Assembly (NCBI RefSeq): GCF_963526985.1
Contig: NZ_CAURPW010000004.1
Location: 133,382-197,381 of the forward strand
Direction: 5' to 3'
Origin: an uncultured Campylobacter sp.
Lineage (GTDB): Bacteria > Campylobacterota > Campylobacteria > Campylobacterales > Campylobacteraceae
Length of the DNA: 64,000 bases
Shown: piece after piece, positions 55,072-63,143 of the stretch
How the letters are laid out: each line of letters starts with the position of its first letter
Position numbering within the stretch: position 1 is the stretch's first letter
Made by a program: the position numbers and the translations under genes
The notes under the pieces: model-generated
Databases searched by the model: none
What the model was told of the DNA's origin: nothing
Seen by the model: the letters and a program-made list of their open reading frames with translations, nothing else

Positions 55072-55722
55072 TTGAAAATAAAATTTAGCGAAGCCAAAAC
55101 CCAAGGTATCATCGGCGCGGTTTGCATTTTAGCGGCAAACGCTAGCTACCTGGCGGGCGATTGGAACATATTTTGGCTGATTCATATTTTTGCATGGCTA
55201 CTTGCGCTAACATCTTTTAACTACGCCCTAGCCCACGCCCAAGACCTGTCGGGCGCAAACGTTTTTAACCTCTTTAATAACGCCTACAACGGCTTTTTAA
55301 CGGCTATTTTATGCCTCATCGCACTCTACGTCCTTGACGAAAATTTTCTCGACGTCATATTTTACGCCCTGCTTCCGCTAGTCGCATTTGCCGTAGCGGT
55401 CTCGTGGATCGCGGTAAATTTTAAGCTATCCCGCGCGCTAAACCGCGTCCTTTTTCGCGTCTATGGATGGACGTTTGCCGTAAACGTCGCCGTAAATGCC
55501 GCATACTACGCGCTAGAGGCCGCCTGGCCCGGCCTAATCTTGCCCGTAGCTAAATTTAAAATCCCCATAGCCGCGTCCCTTGATCTTGCGGCCTCGTGCA
55601 TTTTGCTTGCGGCATGGATCAGCGTGGGTAAATTTAGCAACGAAAGTAAAGCAAATCTAAACAAAACAGGCGCAAACGCAGAGGAGCTAGAGCCTGAATT
55701 TATGCCGACAAAACCCAAATAA
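55072..55722 (+). CDS. Membrane protein of the four-member paralogous family (copy 2)
   Basis: A 216-residue protein with about five membrane helices. The N-terminus AKTQGIIGAVCILAANASY matches the layout of its neighbours (a short charged stretch, then QGII and a helix). The shared central motif reads AVSWIAVNFKLSRALNRVLF. The C-terminal tail (about 35 residues, Asn/Glu/Pro-rich) is soluble and is not shared. The start is TTG with AAGGAG six bases upstream. First of three tandem genes with 24-base and 1-base spacings. Confidence 0.7.
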   Translation: MKIKFSEAKTQGIIGAVCILAANASYLAGDWNIFWLIHIFAWLLALTSFNYALAHAQDLSGANVFNLFNNAYNGFLTAILCLIALYVLDENFLDVIFYALLPLVAFAVAVSWIAVNFKLSRALNRVLFRVYGWTFAVNVAVNAAYYALEAAWPGLILPVAKFKIPIAASLDLAASCILLAAWISVGKFSNESKANLNKTGANAEELEPEFMPTKPK

Positions 55723-55746
55723 ACAAATCTAAGCAAAAGGAAAAAC

Positions 55747-56385
55747 GTGCAAGAAATATCATATAAACAAAAAGTCCTAAAAGAAGCCAAAAGGCAAGGC
55801 ATAATATCATGCTGTTTTTTGCTAGCCAATTTTGCCGCATCGTTTTTGATAGCGGTTTACAAAGCCTTTACGCAACCCCATACTTTAAAGCAACTGCAAA
55901 ACTTAGAGCTAATAGATAGCGTAATCACCAACCTAACGACGATAGCGGCTACTATTTATATTTGGTTAGCGATTAAAAAACTAGCCGATATTTACGACAC
56001 CGATGTCTATGAAATCTTCATAAAAGCCGTAATCGCGGTCGTACTAGCGATTTTTCTCTTGTTAGCGCTTGGTCTAGAAGGAATAACGCCGGGCGCCGTC
56101 AAAGCCGTTAGCTACGTATTAGTCGGTATCGGCATATATTTTTTTATACTCTGGTTTAAGCTAAATTTCGCTCTAGCCAAAATCACGAATAATAAGCTTT
56201 TTAAGACTTACGTATTTTTTGCTATCATTAGCGTCGTCGTCGGAGGAATGATAAAAACTCTAGCGATGTTTGGTTTTTTTGGAGGAGGTATGTATATGTT
56301 AGCCGCGGCGCTAGCCATCGCGATACTATACGTGCTGCCGACTGCGTTTTATCTATACGCCTGGACTATGATAAAGGAGGAATGA
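55747..56385 (+). CDS. Membrane protein of the four-member paralogous family (copy 3)
   Basis: A 212-residue protein with five or six helices. It opens with KVLKEAKRQGIISCCFLLAN and has the family motif FILWFKLNFALAKITNNKLF, the closest match to copy 4. The start is GTG after AAAAGGAAAAAC. The last helix ends in a short basic/acidic tail (YAWTMIKEE). One base separates it from the next copy, so the set is one operon. Function unknown. Confidence 0.72.
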   Translation: MQEISYKQKVLKEAKRQGIISCCFLLANFAASFLIAVYKAFTQPHTLKQLQNLELIDSVITNLTTIAATIYIWLAIKKLADIYDTDVYEIFIKAVIAVVLAIFLLLALGLEGITPGAVKAVSYVLVGIGIYFFILWFKLNFALAKITNNKLFKTYVFFAIISVVVGGMIKTLAMFGFFGGGMYMLAAALAIAILYVLPTAFYLYAWTMIKEE

Positions 56386-56386
56386 G

Positions 56387-56968
56387 ATGAGAGAAAACGA
56401 ACAAAATTTGACCGAAGATAAAGCCCAAATCATCGAAAAAGCAAAGCAAGAGGGAATGCTTTCGGCTTGCTTTATGTCTTTTACGGTTTTGGTGCTTTAC
56501 GTTGAGGATTTTTTCCCGAAACTTCAAGAAAAGCACGGCTGGACGGCGCTAAGCATACTTGCGCTCGTCTATCTTCACAAAGCACTTAAAAAGCTTCAGC
56601 CTATGTGCGAAACTAACATTATGCGGCCGTTTCACGCGTATTGGTTGCTAGGGATTGCCTCAGCGGCGGCTCTGCTAGCTGGGATGCTTTACGATCCTAT
56701 TTTTACGCTTTTATTTCTTGTTTTGCTTGCGATTACGCTGATTTTTTGGACGATTTTAAACTTTAGGCTATCGCGCATCACGCAAAATCCGCTGTTTAAA
56801 TTTCACGCCGTCATACTCATAGTCTCCGTCATATCTAGCCTCACGGTATTTTTTATAAAAGCAAACCTAGGCTCCGTGCTTTACTACGCGGACGCGGCGA
56901 TAACAGCGACCGCTCAAGCTCTGCTCGTTGGCGCATGGTACGGCGTGGAAAATATGGAGGATATTTAG
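56387..56968 (+). CDS. Membrane protein of the four-member paralogous family (copy 4)
   Basis: A 193-residue protein with four or five helices. A soluble N-terminus of about 25 residues leads into KAKQEGMLSACFMSFTV, and the family motif is IFWTILNFRLSRITQNPLFK. The order N-terminal QG motif, helices, NF-x-L motif and helices is as in copies 1-3. The start is ATG with AGGAGGAATGAG upstream. It ends the tandem set. No hint of substrate or partner. Confidence 0.72.
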   Translation: MRENEQNLTEDKAQIIEKAKQEGMLSACFMSFTVLVLYVEDFFPKLQEKHGWTALSILALVYLHKALKKLQPMCETNIMRPFHAYWLLGIASAAALLAGMLYDPIFTLLFLVLLAITLIFWTILNFRLSRITQNPLFKFHAVILIVSVISSLTVFFIKANLGSVLYYADAAITATAQALLVGAWYGVENMEDI

Positions 56969-57250
56969 TCAAATTTGGCATAAAATACGCGGATAATGGC
57001 TCTGCACAGTTTAAATTTAACCTGCCGAGCGCCAGTTAAATTTGGCAAATTTGTTAAATTTGCCATAGCACTGCTTGCAAATTTATTTCCGTAAAGCAGG
57101 CAAGCGCCGATTTTACCGCCGTTCGTACCAAAAAGGCGCGGGTTTGGCCGCCTGCGTATAAATTTAACGGCCGAGTCAAATTTGACACATTAGGCAAAAT
57201 CTCGCGAGGCCGTTTGCCGCACCGCGCGTCAAATTTGACCCAAACTTGCC

Positions 57251-58060
57251 TTATCCGTTCATCTTAGATAGCTTCTCGTTTTTGAGATTTGCCTCCATCT
57301 GGCGGATCTCTTCCTCGCCGCTTCTTACGACATTTTCGTCGCACTCGAAGTTTTTGGCGTCTATCTTTTTCGGATATTCGACATTTGCTAGGATGTATCT
57401 AAAAAGGTTTATGCGAGCCTGCTTTTTGCTATCTGAGACGACGATCGTCCACGGACAAAACGGCGTGTTTGAGGCTAGCAGCATCGAGTATTTGGCGATA
57501 GTGTACTGATCCCAGAGCTCCTGGCTTTTCTCGTCCACTGGGGAGATTTTAAACTGCTTGAGCGGGTCGGTGAGGCGCTCTTTGAAGCGCTTTTTTTGCT
57601 CCTCTTTTGAGACCGAGAGGTAAAATTTAAAGAAAATAATGCCCGAGTTTTTGATCATCTCCTCAAATTTAGGCACTTCGCGCAAAAACTCCTTGTGTTC
57701 CTCCTGTGTGCAAAAGCCCATAACTGGCTCAACGCCCGCACGGTTGTACCACGAACGGTCAAAGATCACAATCTCGCCCGCACTCGGTAAATGCGCGACG
57801 TAACGCTGGAAATACCACTGCGAGCGCTCGACGTCGCTTGGCTTTTCAAGCGCCACGATGCGGCATCCGCGCGGATTTAGATGCTCGGTTAGGCGCTTTA
57901 TCGAGCCGCCCTTGCCAGCTGCGTCGCGCCCCTCGATGATGATCAGTACGCGCAAACCCTGCTCTTTTACGTGATTTTGAAATTTTAAAAGCTCGATTTG
58001 TAGCTTTCTAAGCTCGCGCTCGTAGTCGAATTTCACGCTATCCGTACCGTTTTTACTCAC
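57251..58060 (-). CDS. ppk2: Polyphosphate kinase 2
   Basis: Uses polyphosphate to phosphorylate nucleoside diphosphates (GDP to GTP in the classic enzyme), 269 residues. P-loop IIEGRDAAGKGGSIKR, lid region SQWYFQRYVAHLP and Walker B-like DRSWYNRAGVEPVMGF are all intact. The start is GTG after AAAGGAGGTTTAGA. It is divergent from dsbD. From memory, C. jejuni ppk2 mutants have survival and virulence defects. Confidence 0.93.
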   Translation of the reverse strand: MSKNGTDSVKFDYERELRKLQIELLKFQNHVKEQGLRVLIIIEGRDAAGKGGSIKRLTEHLNPRGCRIVALEKPSDVERSQWYFQRYVAHLPSAGEIVIFDRSWYNRAGVEPVMGFCTQEEHKEFLREVPKFEEMIKNSGIIFFKFYLSVSKEEQKKRFKERLTDPLKQFKISPVDEKSQELWDQYTIAKYSMLLASNTPFCPWTIVVSDSKKQARINLFRYILANVEYPKKIDAKNFECDENVVRSGEEEIRQMEANLKNEKLSKMNG

Positions 58061-58168
58061 TCTAAACCTCCTTTGGATATTTTTAAAATGTTACTATCAA
58101 ATGATTAAATTTTAGCTAAAATACGCTTCTTAATTTTATATTTAACGCTGACTTTATGGGAGCTTGTG

Positions 58169-58174
58169 TAAAAT
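58169..58174 (+). promoter_or_regulatory. Probable -10 box of dsbD
   Basis: TAAAAT in CTTGTGTAAAATG, 25 bases before the dsbD ATG, with a TG two bases upstream as in extended -10 boxes. Confidence 0.4.
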
Positions 58175-58198
58175 GCGACAAAAATTTCAAGGAATATT

Positions 58199-60079
58199 AT
58201 GATTTTTAGGATGATTTTTGCGGCGGTTCTGACTTGCTGCGCTATGTTTGCCGAACCGCTTTCAGTCAAAGAAGCCTTCGGTCTCACCGCGCACGCCGAC
58301 GACCAAAACGTTGAGTTTAGATTTGCCCCCGCGCCAAATATCCACGTCTACAAAGACAGCCTAGCAGCGAGTCTAGGCGATAAAAATTTAAACTCGCATC
58401 TAAATTTTCCAAAGGCTGAAATTTACGACGAGCGCGAGGTTTATACGGATAAATTTAGCCTTTTCGTGCCGATAAATTTGCTAAAAGGGCTTAGCGGCGG
58501 CGAAAATTTCACTCTAAAGCTCGAATACCAAGGCTGCGCCAAAGACGGCATCTGCTACCAACCGCAAATACTCAAATTTAGCGTCAAAAAGGGTCTTGGC
58601 GGCTACTCCGTCGCGCAGATCATAGAGGCCGCCGAGCCTGATTTTGCAAGCTCGCAAGCACCGCTTTCTGAGCAAGACTCCATCGCCGCAAGCCTTGGCA
58701 GCGCAAATTTCCTCCTCTCGCTCGCTACGTTTTTCGGCTACGGGTTGCTACTCTCGCTCACGCCTTGCATCTTTCCGATGATCCCGATCCTATCATCTAT
58801 CATCGTCTCAAAGCAAGCTAGCAGCGCACAAGACGGCAAAAACGGCGCCGTAAATTTAAGTGCGGTAGACGAAAACTCGGTCAAATTTGATAGCGGTAAC
58901 CCGCACGCTAAAAACGTCAAAAGCAAAAACTCGCGCGCTACAAGCGGCTTTTTTCTCTCTACCATCTACGTTTTTGCGATGGCCTGCGCCTACGCGGTAG
59001 CAGGCGTGGCGGCTAGCGTTTTTGGCTCTGGCGTACAAAGCGCGCTACAAACCCCGTCCGTACTGATCGGCTTTAGCCTCGTTTTCGTCGCACTCGCGCT
59101 TTCGATGTTTGGACTTTACGAGCTTCAGATGCCACTTGCCATGCAAAACGCGCTTAGCAAAAAAGCCCAAAGCAAGGGCGGCATAATCGGTGTTTTTGCG
59201 ATGGGATTTTTATCCGCGCTCATCGCTAGCCCATGCGTCGCCGCTCCGCTTGCGGGCGCGCTGCTTTACATAGCACAGAGCGGAAACGCGCTTTTTGGCG
59301 GGCTTGCGCTATTTACGATGGGACTTGGTATGGGCGTGCCGCTACTGCTGATCGGAGCAAGCTCGGGTAGAATTTTGCCGCGGCCGGGCACTTGGATGGA
59401 CAAAATCAAGACGCTTTTTGGTTTTATCATGCTGATAATGGCGGTTTGGCTTAGCGCACGCATACTAGGCTCTATGGCGGAGCTACTGCTTTACGGCGTT
59501 ATCGGCGCGTTTGCTAGCGTATTTTTCGGAGCTTTTGACGCGACAAGTAGCGAGCAAAGCGGCGGCAAAAAACTACTAAAAGGCGCGGCGCTACTAGCCT
59601 TTATTTACTCCGTATTACTAATCGTGGGCTCGTTTTCGGGCGCTAAATCGGCGCTAAATCCGCTTGAAGGTTTTAAAAACTCGGGCGGCACAGGCGTAAA
59701 TTTGAGCAAAAACGAACCAAATTTTATCGCCGTGTCAAATTTAACCGAGCTAGAAAATGCTGTAAAGAGCTCGTCTAAACCAGTGCTAATCGACTTTTAT
59801 GCGACTTGGTGCGCTAGCTGCAACGAGCTTGACGAGATCACTTTTAAAGACGAAGCCGTGCTAAAAAAGCTAGAAAATTTTACTCTTTTGCGAGTGGACG
59901 TAACGAAAAATAGCAGTAGTGACGCGCAGATAATGAAAAAATTCGGACTTATCGGACCGCCTGCGATCCTATTTTTTCGCGCAGGTAGCCACGCGCAAGA
60001 CGAGCTAAAAAACGCGCGACTCATCGGTTTTTATCCGCCCGAAAAGTTTTTAGCGCATCTTGAAAATTTCGGACTGTGA
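58199..60079 (+). CDS. dsbD: Thiol:disulfide interchange protein DsbD
   Basis: Carries electrons from cytoplasmic thioredoxin across the inner membrane to periplasmic thiol proteins and cytochrome c assembly. It has 626 residues: signal peptide (about 1-19), N-terminal periplasmic domain with Cys in YQGCAKDGICYQP, a central part of eight helices with LTPCIFPMIP and ASPCVAAPLAG, and a C-terminal thioredoxin domain with CASC (Cys538, Cys541). A loop of about 45 residues between helices (near 205-245) is longer than usual. ATG after CAAGGAATATT. Confidence 0.93.
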   Translation: MIFRMIFAAVLTCCAMFAEPLSVKEAFGLTAHADDQNVEFRFAPAPNIHVYKDSLAASLGDKNLNSHLNFPKAEIYDEREVYTDKFSLFVPINLLKGLSGGENFTLKLEYQGCAKDGICYQPQILKFSVKKGLGGYSVAQIIEAAEPDFASSQAPLSEQDSIAASLGSANFLLSLATFFGYGLLLSLTPCIFPMIPILSSIIVSKQASSAQDGKNGAVNLSAVDENSVKFDSGNPHAKNVKSKNSRATSGFFLSTIYVFAMACAYAVAGVAASVFGSGVQSALQTPSVLIGFSLVFVALALSMFGLYELQMPLAMQNALSKKAQSKGGIIGVFAMGFLSALIASPCVAAPLAGALLYIAQSGNALFGGLALFTMGLGMGVPLLLIGASSGRILPRPGTWMDKIKTLFGFIMLIMAVWLSARILGSMAELLLYGVIGAFASVFFGAFDATSSEQSGGKKLLKGAALLAFIYSVLLIVGSFSGAKSALNPLEGFKNSGGTGVNLSKNEPNFIAVSNLTELENAVKSSSKPVLIDFYATWCASCNELDEITFKDEAVLKKLENFTLLRVDVTKNSSSDAQIMKKFGLIGPPAILFFRAGSHAQDELKNARLIGFYPPEKFLAHLENFGL

Positions 60080-60392
60080 AATTTATAAAAACGCGGTGCT
60101 GTAGGAAAATTTGGAAGCAAATTTGGCGTTTAAAATTTGCGAATTTAAATCCGGTTAAATTTATACGGCGATTTTATCGTGTCAAATTCGGTAGCATTTT
60201 TAACGCGGCTAAATTTGCTTCCGAATTTTGACCGCAAGAATTTCCGCCTATTCGCGAATATTTTTGCGGTGCTGCCAGCGACGATTGCAAGCTCATTTTA
60301 CCGCGCTTTGATGATTTTTTACGATTTTATCCTCAAAATTTGAGATAATTAAAGCTGATTTAAATTTCGCTCGCTATAATTTCGCCTATCGT
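60080..60392. other. Gap between dsbD and tRNA-Gln
   Basis: No gene seen, AAATTT-rich. The promoter of the tRNA gene should lie near its end: TATAAT at 60375-60380, 12 bases before the mature 5' end, with TTTAAATTTC upstream. Confidence 0.4.
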
Positions 60393-60466
60393 TACCCTGT
60401 AGTTTAGTGGTAGAACTGCTGACTCTGGATCAGCTAACAGAGGTTCGAATCCTTTCAGGGTAACCA
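60393..60466 (+). tRNA. tRNA-Gln (anticodon CTG)
   Basis: A 74-base cloverleaf. The acceptor TACCCTG pairs with CAGGGTA, followed by A and an encoded CCA (60464-60466). The D stem is GTTT/GAAC with GTGGTA in the loop, the anticodon stem GCTGA/TCAGC has loop CTCTGGA (anticodon CTG, reading CAG), and the T arm AGAGG-TTCGAAT-CCTTT has one G-T pair. CAG-reading tRNA-Gln is an extra isoacceptor. The island to its right makes it a possible integration site, but no second copy of its 3' end was seen in the window. Confidence 0.9.
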
Positions 60467-60623
60467 TTATACTACATTTTAAAACTTCCCAAAACATCTA
60501 AAAACATAAAAAAGCCCCGATATAGACGGATTTTAAAGATATTTTTGCGTATATTTAAAAAGGCTCTCTTTAACTTAAGCTCACACAAAGGAGCAGTAAG
60601 TTACGATGAGAGCTATGGTCTTG

Positions 60624-60648
60624 AAAAGTAACGAGCGTAGCGAAGTTA
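60624..60648 (+). repeat. Short insertion-like element a in the IS, AGCGTAGCGA core
   Basis: AAAGTAACGAGCGTAGCGAAG lies in the 5' leader of the transposase remnant. It shares the core AGCGTAGCGA with elements d and e, which lie in the opposite orientation. The exact edges cannot be set because the intact leader is unknown. Confidence 0.4.
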
Positions 60649-60848
60649 AAAAACAAATATATAATCCGTTCCCGAATTTCAAAGAAGAAATTTAGAGAAA
60701 TTTTAAAGTATTTTGTAGAAGATATAGAGGCTACTAAAATAGCAAATTTAACTGAGATTTCTAGAATTTCCATTAACAAGATTCTAAAAAATATCAGAAT
60801 TTTGATGTCTAAAGAGTGTGAGAAGATATCTAAGTTTTCAGGTGAAAT

Positions 60849-60881
60849 TTCCAAGCCCGCCTAGAAGCTTTGCTTTGAAAT
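60849..60881 (+). repeat. Insertion b in the transposase, 33 bases
   Basis: The extra sequence lies between GEI and DESYFG codons and is flanked by GAAAT on both sides (60844-60848 and 60877-60881), so a 5-base duplication is possible. It is in frame but brings a TAG. It contains GAAGCTTTGC and shares little with the core of a, d and e. Confidence 0.45.
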
Positions 60882-60918
60882 AGACGAAAGCTACTTCGGA
60901 TCTAAACGAGTAAGAGGT

Positions 60919-60941
60919 CTTGTGCTTGCACTCTCTTTAAG
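60919..60941 (+). repeat. Insertion c in the transposase, 23 bases
   Basis: The extra sequence CTTGTGCTTGCACTCTCTTT and three more bases separates AAGAGGT from AAAAGAGGTAGAGGC, which in intact relatives would be adjacent. AGAGGT flanks it on both sides. It shifts the frame. Related to the others only by GCAAGC-like sequence on the minus strand. Confidence 0.4.
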
Positions 60942-60980
60942 AAAAGAGGTAGAGGCGCGGTAAACAAAACACCGATATTT

Positions 60981-61012
60981 CTATTTCGCTACGCTCATAG
61001 CTGTAAACAGAC
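60981..61012 (-). repeat. Insertion d in the transposase, 32 bases, AGCGTAGCGA core
   Basis: It separates CCGATATTT from GGAATGCTTAAA, which should be one coding stretch (TPIFGMLKRDG). On the minus strand it reads TTTACAGCTATGAGCGTAGCGA, matching the core of elements a and e. TATTT occurs at both edges. Confidence 0.55.
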
Positions 61013-61210
61013 GGAATGCTTAAAAGAGACGGTAGGGTTTATACCCAAATAGTTAAAAACTGCTCTGCGAATGAACTAATGCCCATACTATCAGAATTTA
61101 GCGATCTGAACGAGAGCGTTATTTACTCTGATTGCTGGAAGGCCTATGACGGTTTGGTAGATTATGGAGCCAAAGAGCACTACAGGGTAAAACACTCAAA
61201 GAATGAATTT

Positions 61211-61241
61211 TAGCTACGCTACGCTTGCTACTTTACAAGAA
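61211..61241 (-). repeat. Insertion e in the transposase, 31 bases, AGCGTAGCG core
   Basis: It separates AATGAATTT (NEF) from GCTAATGG (ANG), adjacent in intact transposases (NEF-AxGKNHINGIENF). On the minus strand it reads GTAAAGTAGCAAGCGTAGCG, the same AAAGTA-x-C-x-AGCGTAGCG pattern as element a. It brings a stop. Confidence 0.55.
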
Positions 61242-61451
61242 GCTAATGGTAAAATCATATCAACGGCATAGAAAACTTTTGGGGATATGCTAAACATAGA
61301 CTAGCTAAATTTAAAGGCATCAAGAAAGAGAATTTCTTGCTTCATCTAAAGGAATGTGAATTTAGATATAATAATAGTAAAGATACAAAAACTTTCTATC
61401 ATATTTTACTAAAGATGATAAGAGAGAATCCGCTTAACTTATCTTGAGCCT

Positions 61452-61751
61452 AAAAGTATTTAAAGCTTGATTATTTTTTATATCCTAAACACCCGATCAC
61501 TCATGCTCTCATAGTTTTTATCCAGCTACTAATCAACGACGGTATAGGGAGCTTCTCATTTCTCTAGTTTACTACTTCATTGCACGCTAGACCCACTACT
61601 CTACTCCACTTGGGTCGCATTGCTGATTTCGCATGAATGCCACATTATCAAAACACTTTTTTTGGTTTATACAATGAATTTTTAATAATACTTACATAAA
61701 ATACAAAATATAAGATTAAAAAATAAGTAAAAATTAAAAGAGCTTGAAAAT
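61452..61751. other. Gap between the IS and the hicA remnant
   Basis: AT-rich and non-coding. Contains a six-pair inverted repeat (GACCCA/TGGGTC near 61588-61615) and TAAAAT near 61697, a possible -10 for the old hicAB pair. Confidence 0.4.
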
Positions 61752-61937
61752 AATTCTACAAACCTAAGATTTGAGATACTAGAAAAACTTTTGCTGGATA
61801 GCGGATTTGAGTTAAAAAGCATCAAAGGATCTCATCATAGTTTTTCAAACGATAAGTTGCTAATCACTCTACCGTATCATAAACCTATGAAAATTTTTTA
61901 CGTAAAAGCGGTTTTAAAAGCTACCAAAGGAGAGTAA
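61752..61937 (+). pseudogene. hicA: hicA-like toxin gene without a start codon
   Basis: A 61-codon frame ending TAA at 61935. It encodes LLLDSGFELKSIKGSHHSFS, ITLPYHKPMK and YVKAVLKATKGE, the HicA mRNA-interferase pattern including the catalytic histidine in KGSHH. No ATG, GTG or TTG exists at the right place. The frame begins AAT AAT TCT ACA, so the start seems to have been lost by mutation. One base separates it from hicB. Confidence 0.65.
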
Positions 61938-61938
61938 A

Positions 61939-62282
61939 ATGAAAAAAGATCTAGATTATTACTTAAATTTACCGTATAAAATAGAATTAAAAAACCCACA
62001 AAGCGAAGGCGGGGATGGGGCGCGTTTATACCTTAATTTAACGGCACGGCATTTTTCTACGGCGACGGCGAGAGCAAAAATGAAGCCTTAGATGAGCTTG
62101 ATGCAGCTTTTAGAGCCGCCTTAGAAACTTTTATCCAAAACGGTGTGATGATCCTGGAGCCGGTGAGTTAGGGAAAACGCGTGTGCGTAAATGTAAATTT
62201 ACCTAAATCTCTGCTTGATACGATCGATAAGGTAAACTCAAACCGCTCTAAATTTATAACTGATGCGGCGAATTTAAACTAG
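61939..62282 (+). pseudogene. hicB: hicB-like antitoxin gene with frameshift and two internal stops
   Basis: ATG with AAAGGAGAGTAAA. It opens MKKDLDYYLNLPYKIEL, typical for HicB. After GGGGCG two extra bases shift the frame. The joined frame has a TAA where a glutamate codon is expected, then reads GTAFFYGDGESKNEALDELD and AAFRAALETFIQNGVMILEP. A TAG at 62169 cuts off the C-terminal ribbon-helix-helix part (VCVNVNLPKSLLDTIDKVNS) that should bind the operator. It ends at TAG 62280-62282, overlapping the terminase gene tail. The pair is dead, and loss of antitoxin and toxin start together is consistent. Confidence 0.65.
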
Positions 62283-62749
62283 CGGGGCTTTAAATTTAGC
62301 CTTTTAAGCGTATTATTTGTAAATTTTGACTCTTTGAGCTCTTTTAACGTTTCTTCTATTTCGTAGTTTAGCGCGCTTTGCGTTTCATCGCTCAAATTTA
62401 CGCACATTTTTATTTTATTAGGGAGATTATAAAGCTTATTTGATAGCGTCGAGGCTATATCGCTAAGATCTTTTTCAAGCTTGAAAATAGGCACTACTTC
62501 GCCCTTTTTCTCGGCCAAAATTAGCTTTTTTATCTCGGCGTCGGCAAATTCCTTCTGCGCCCTAGCTTCGGTTAGCCCGTAGGTGCTCGTAGCGTTTGCT
62601 ATTTTATACTCAATATAGCTTTGGACGCACTCTTTTAGATCCCATTTATTGCGCCCGATCTTGGTTATCACGCCCTCGTTTTCCAGATCTTGGATACGCC
62701 GCTGAGTAAGAGATAAAATATCGCTTAGCTCTTTAGTCGTCACGTCCAT
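62279..62749 (-). CDS. Phage terminase small subunit/Nu1-like DNA packaging protein
   Basis: A 156-residue protein with an N-terminal winged helix (MDVTTKELSDILSLTQRRIQDLENEGVI), which recognises phage DNA for packaging, followed by a helical part that would contact the large subunit (EVVPIFKLEKDLSDIASTLSNKL). The ATG at 62749 gives the normal N-terminus. A 20-codon upstream extension is Pro/Ala-rich and unlikely. The large subunit gene that should follow is missing: hicAB and the IS occupy that place. The gene itself looks intact. Confidence 0.7.
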   Translation of the reverse strand: MDVTTKELSDILSLTQRRIQDLENEGVITKIGRNKWDLKECVQSYIEYKIANATSTYGLTEARAQKEFADAEIKKLILAEKKGEVVPIFKLEKDLSDIASTLSNKLYNLPNKIKMCVNLSDETQSALNYEIEETLKELKESKFTNNTLKRLNLKPR

Positions 62750-62887
62750 TTTAGCTCTTTGCCAGGGTAAAGCAGGAACTGCGAACGGCGGCTTCACTCC
62801 TGCAACCATCTAAAGCACACCGCTGCTCTCGGAGTCGACGTAAAAATTAAAATTTTAGTCTCTGTTCACTAAAATAACGGTATAAAT

Positions 62888-63143
62888 TTAACATTCGTCG
62901 TCCGACTTTGTAAAAAGCGATAGTTCGCTTTCACATTTTGCTTTTAATGCGCGTTTTTGCTCGGTGATGCTTTGAACGCAATGCTTTAGTTTAAGGTTGC
63001 CTTTGGCAAAATTCTCTATGATAAGATCTATTATACCGCTCTTTTTCATCTCGTAAGCTTTGCAAAGTAGCTCAAAAGTAGATGCGTTGTCGATGCTGAT
63101 CTTAAAATCGTACCGCGTTTTTTGATTGTTATGGATTTATCAT
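62888..63143 (-). pseudogene. Small phage-like gene with a frameshift near its start
   Basis: AAGGAGTAAGAG precedes ATG at 63143. That frame stops after four codons. A neighbouring frame is open for about 76 codons: TRYDFKISIDNASTFELLCK, KKSGIIDLIIENFAKGNLKL, SLFTKSDDEC, then TAA at 62888-62890. Removing one base near CCAT joins the two. It is helical and charged with three cysteines, not recognised. It lies upstream of the terminase gene on the same strand, as in phage operons. Confidence 0.45.

Larger units (their letters stand above)
60673..61447 (+). pseudogene. IS1595-type transposase, decayed
   Basis: Joined fragments read as a complete IS1595-type transposase from RISKKKFREILKYFVED through GEI, DESYFG, KRVRG, TPIF, KRDGRVYTQIVKNCS, VIYSDCWKAYDG and KHYRVKHSKNEF to HINGIENFWGYAKHR, HLKECEFRYNN and ENPLNLS, with TGA at 61445. 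The catalytic D, D and E are still present. The helix-turn-helix region (TKIANLTEISRISINKILKNI) is intact. It is broken by at least four insertions of 33, 23, 32 and 31 bases, which bring stops or shifts, and by a missing A in GGTAAAATC (about 61248). It is inactive as it stands. Trans-acting copies elsewhere could still move the ends. Confidence 0.8.
60561..61451 (+). mobile_element. Degenerate IS1595-type insertion sequence (IS1016-like group)
   Basis: The ends are imperfect inverted repeats: AGGCTCTCTTTAACTTAAGC (60561-60580) and, at the right (61432-61451), the complement AGGCTCAAGATAAGTTAAGC, 14 of 20 bases equal. The length of 891 bases fits small IS1595 members plus the extra insertions inside. 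The transposase is broken. The flanking octamers (ATTTAAAA and AAAAGTAT) are not a convincing target duplication. Confidence 0.75.

Noticed and set aside
60553..61459. 8-base target duplication around the IS
   Set aside because: The flanking octamers ATTTAAAA and AAAAGTAT differ. Any resemblance is due to A-richness.
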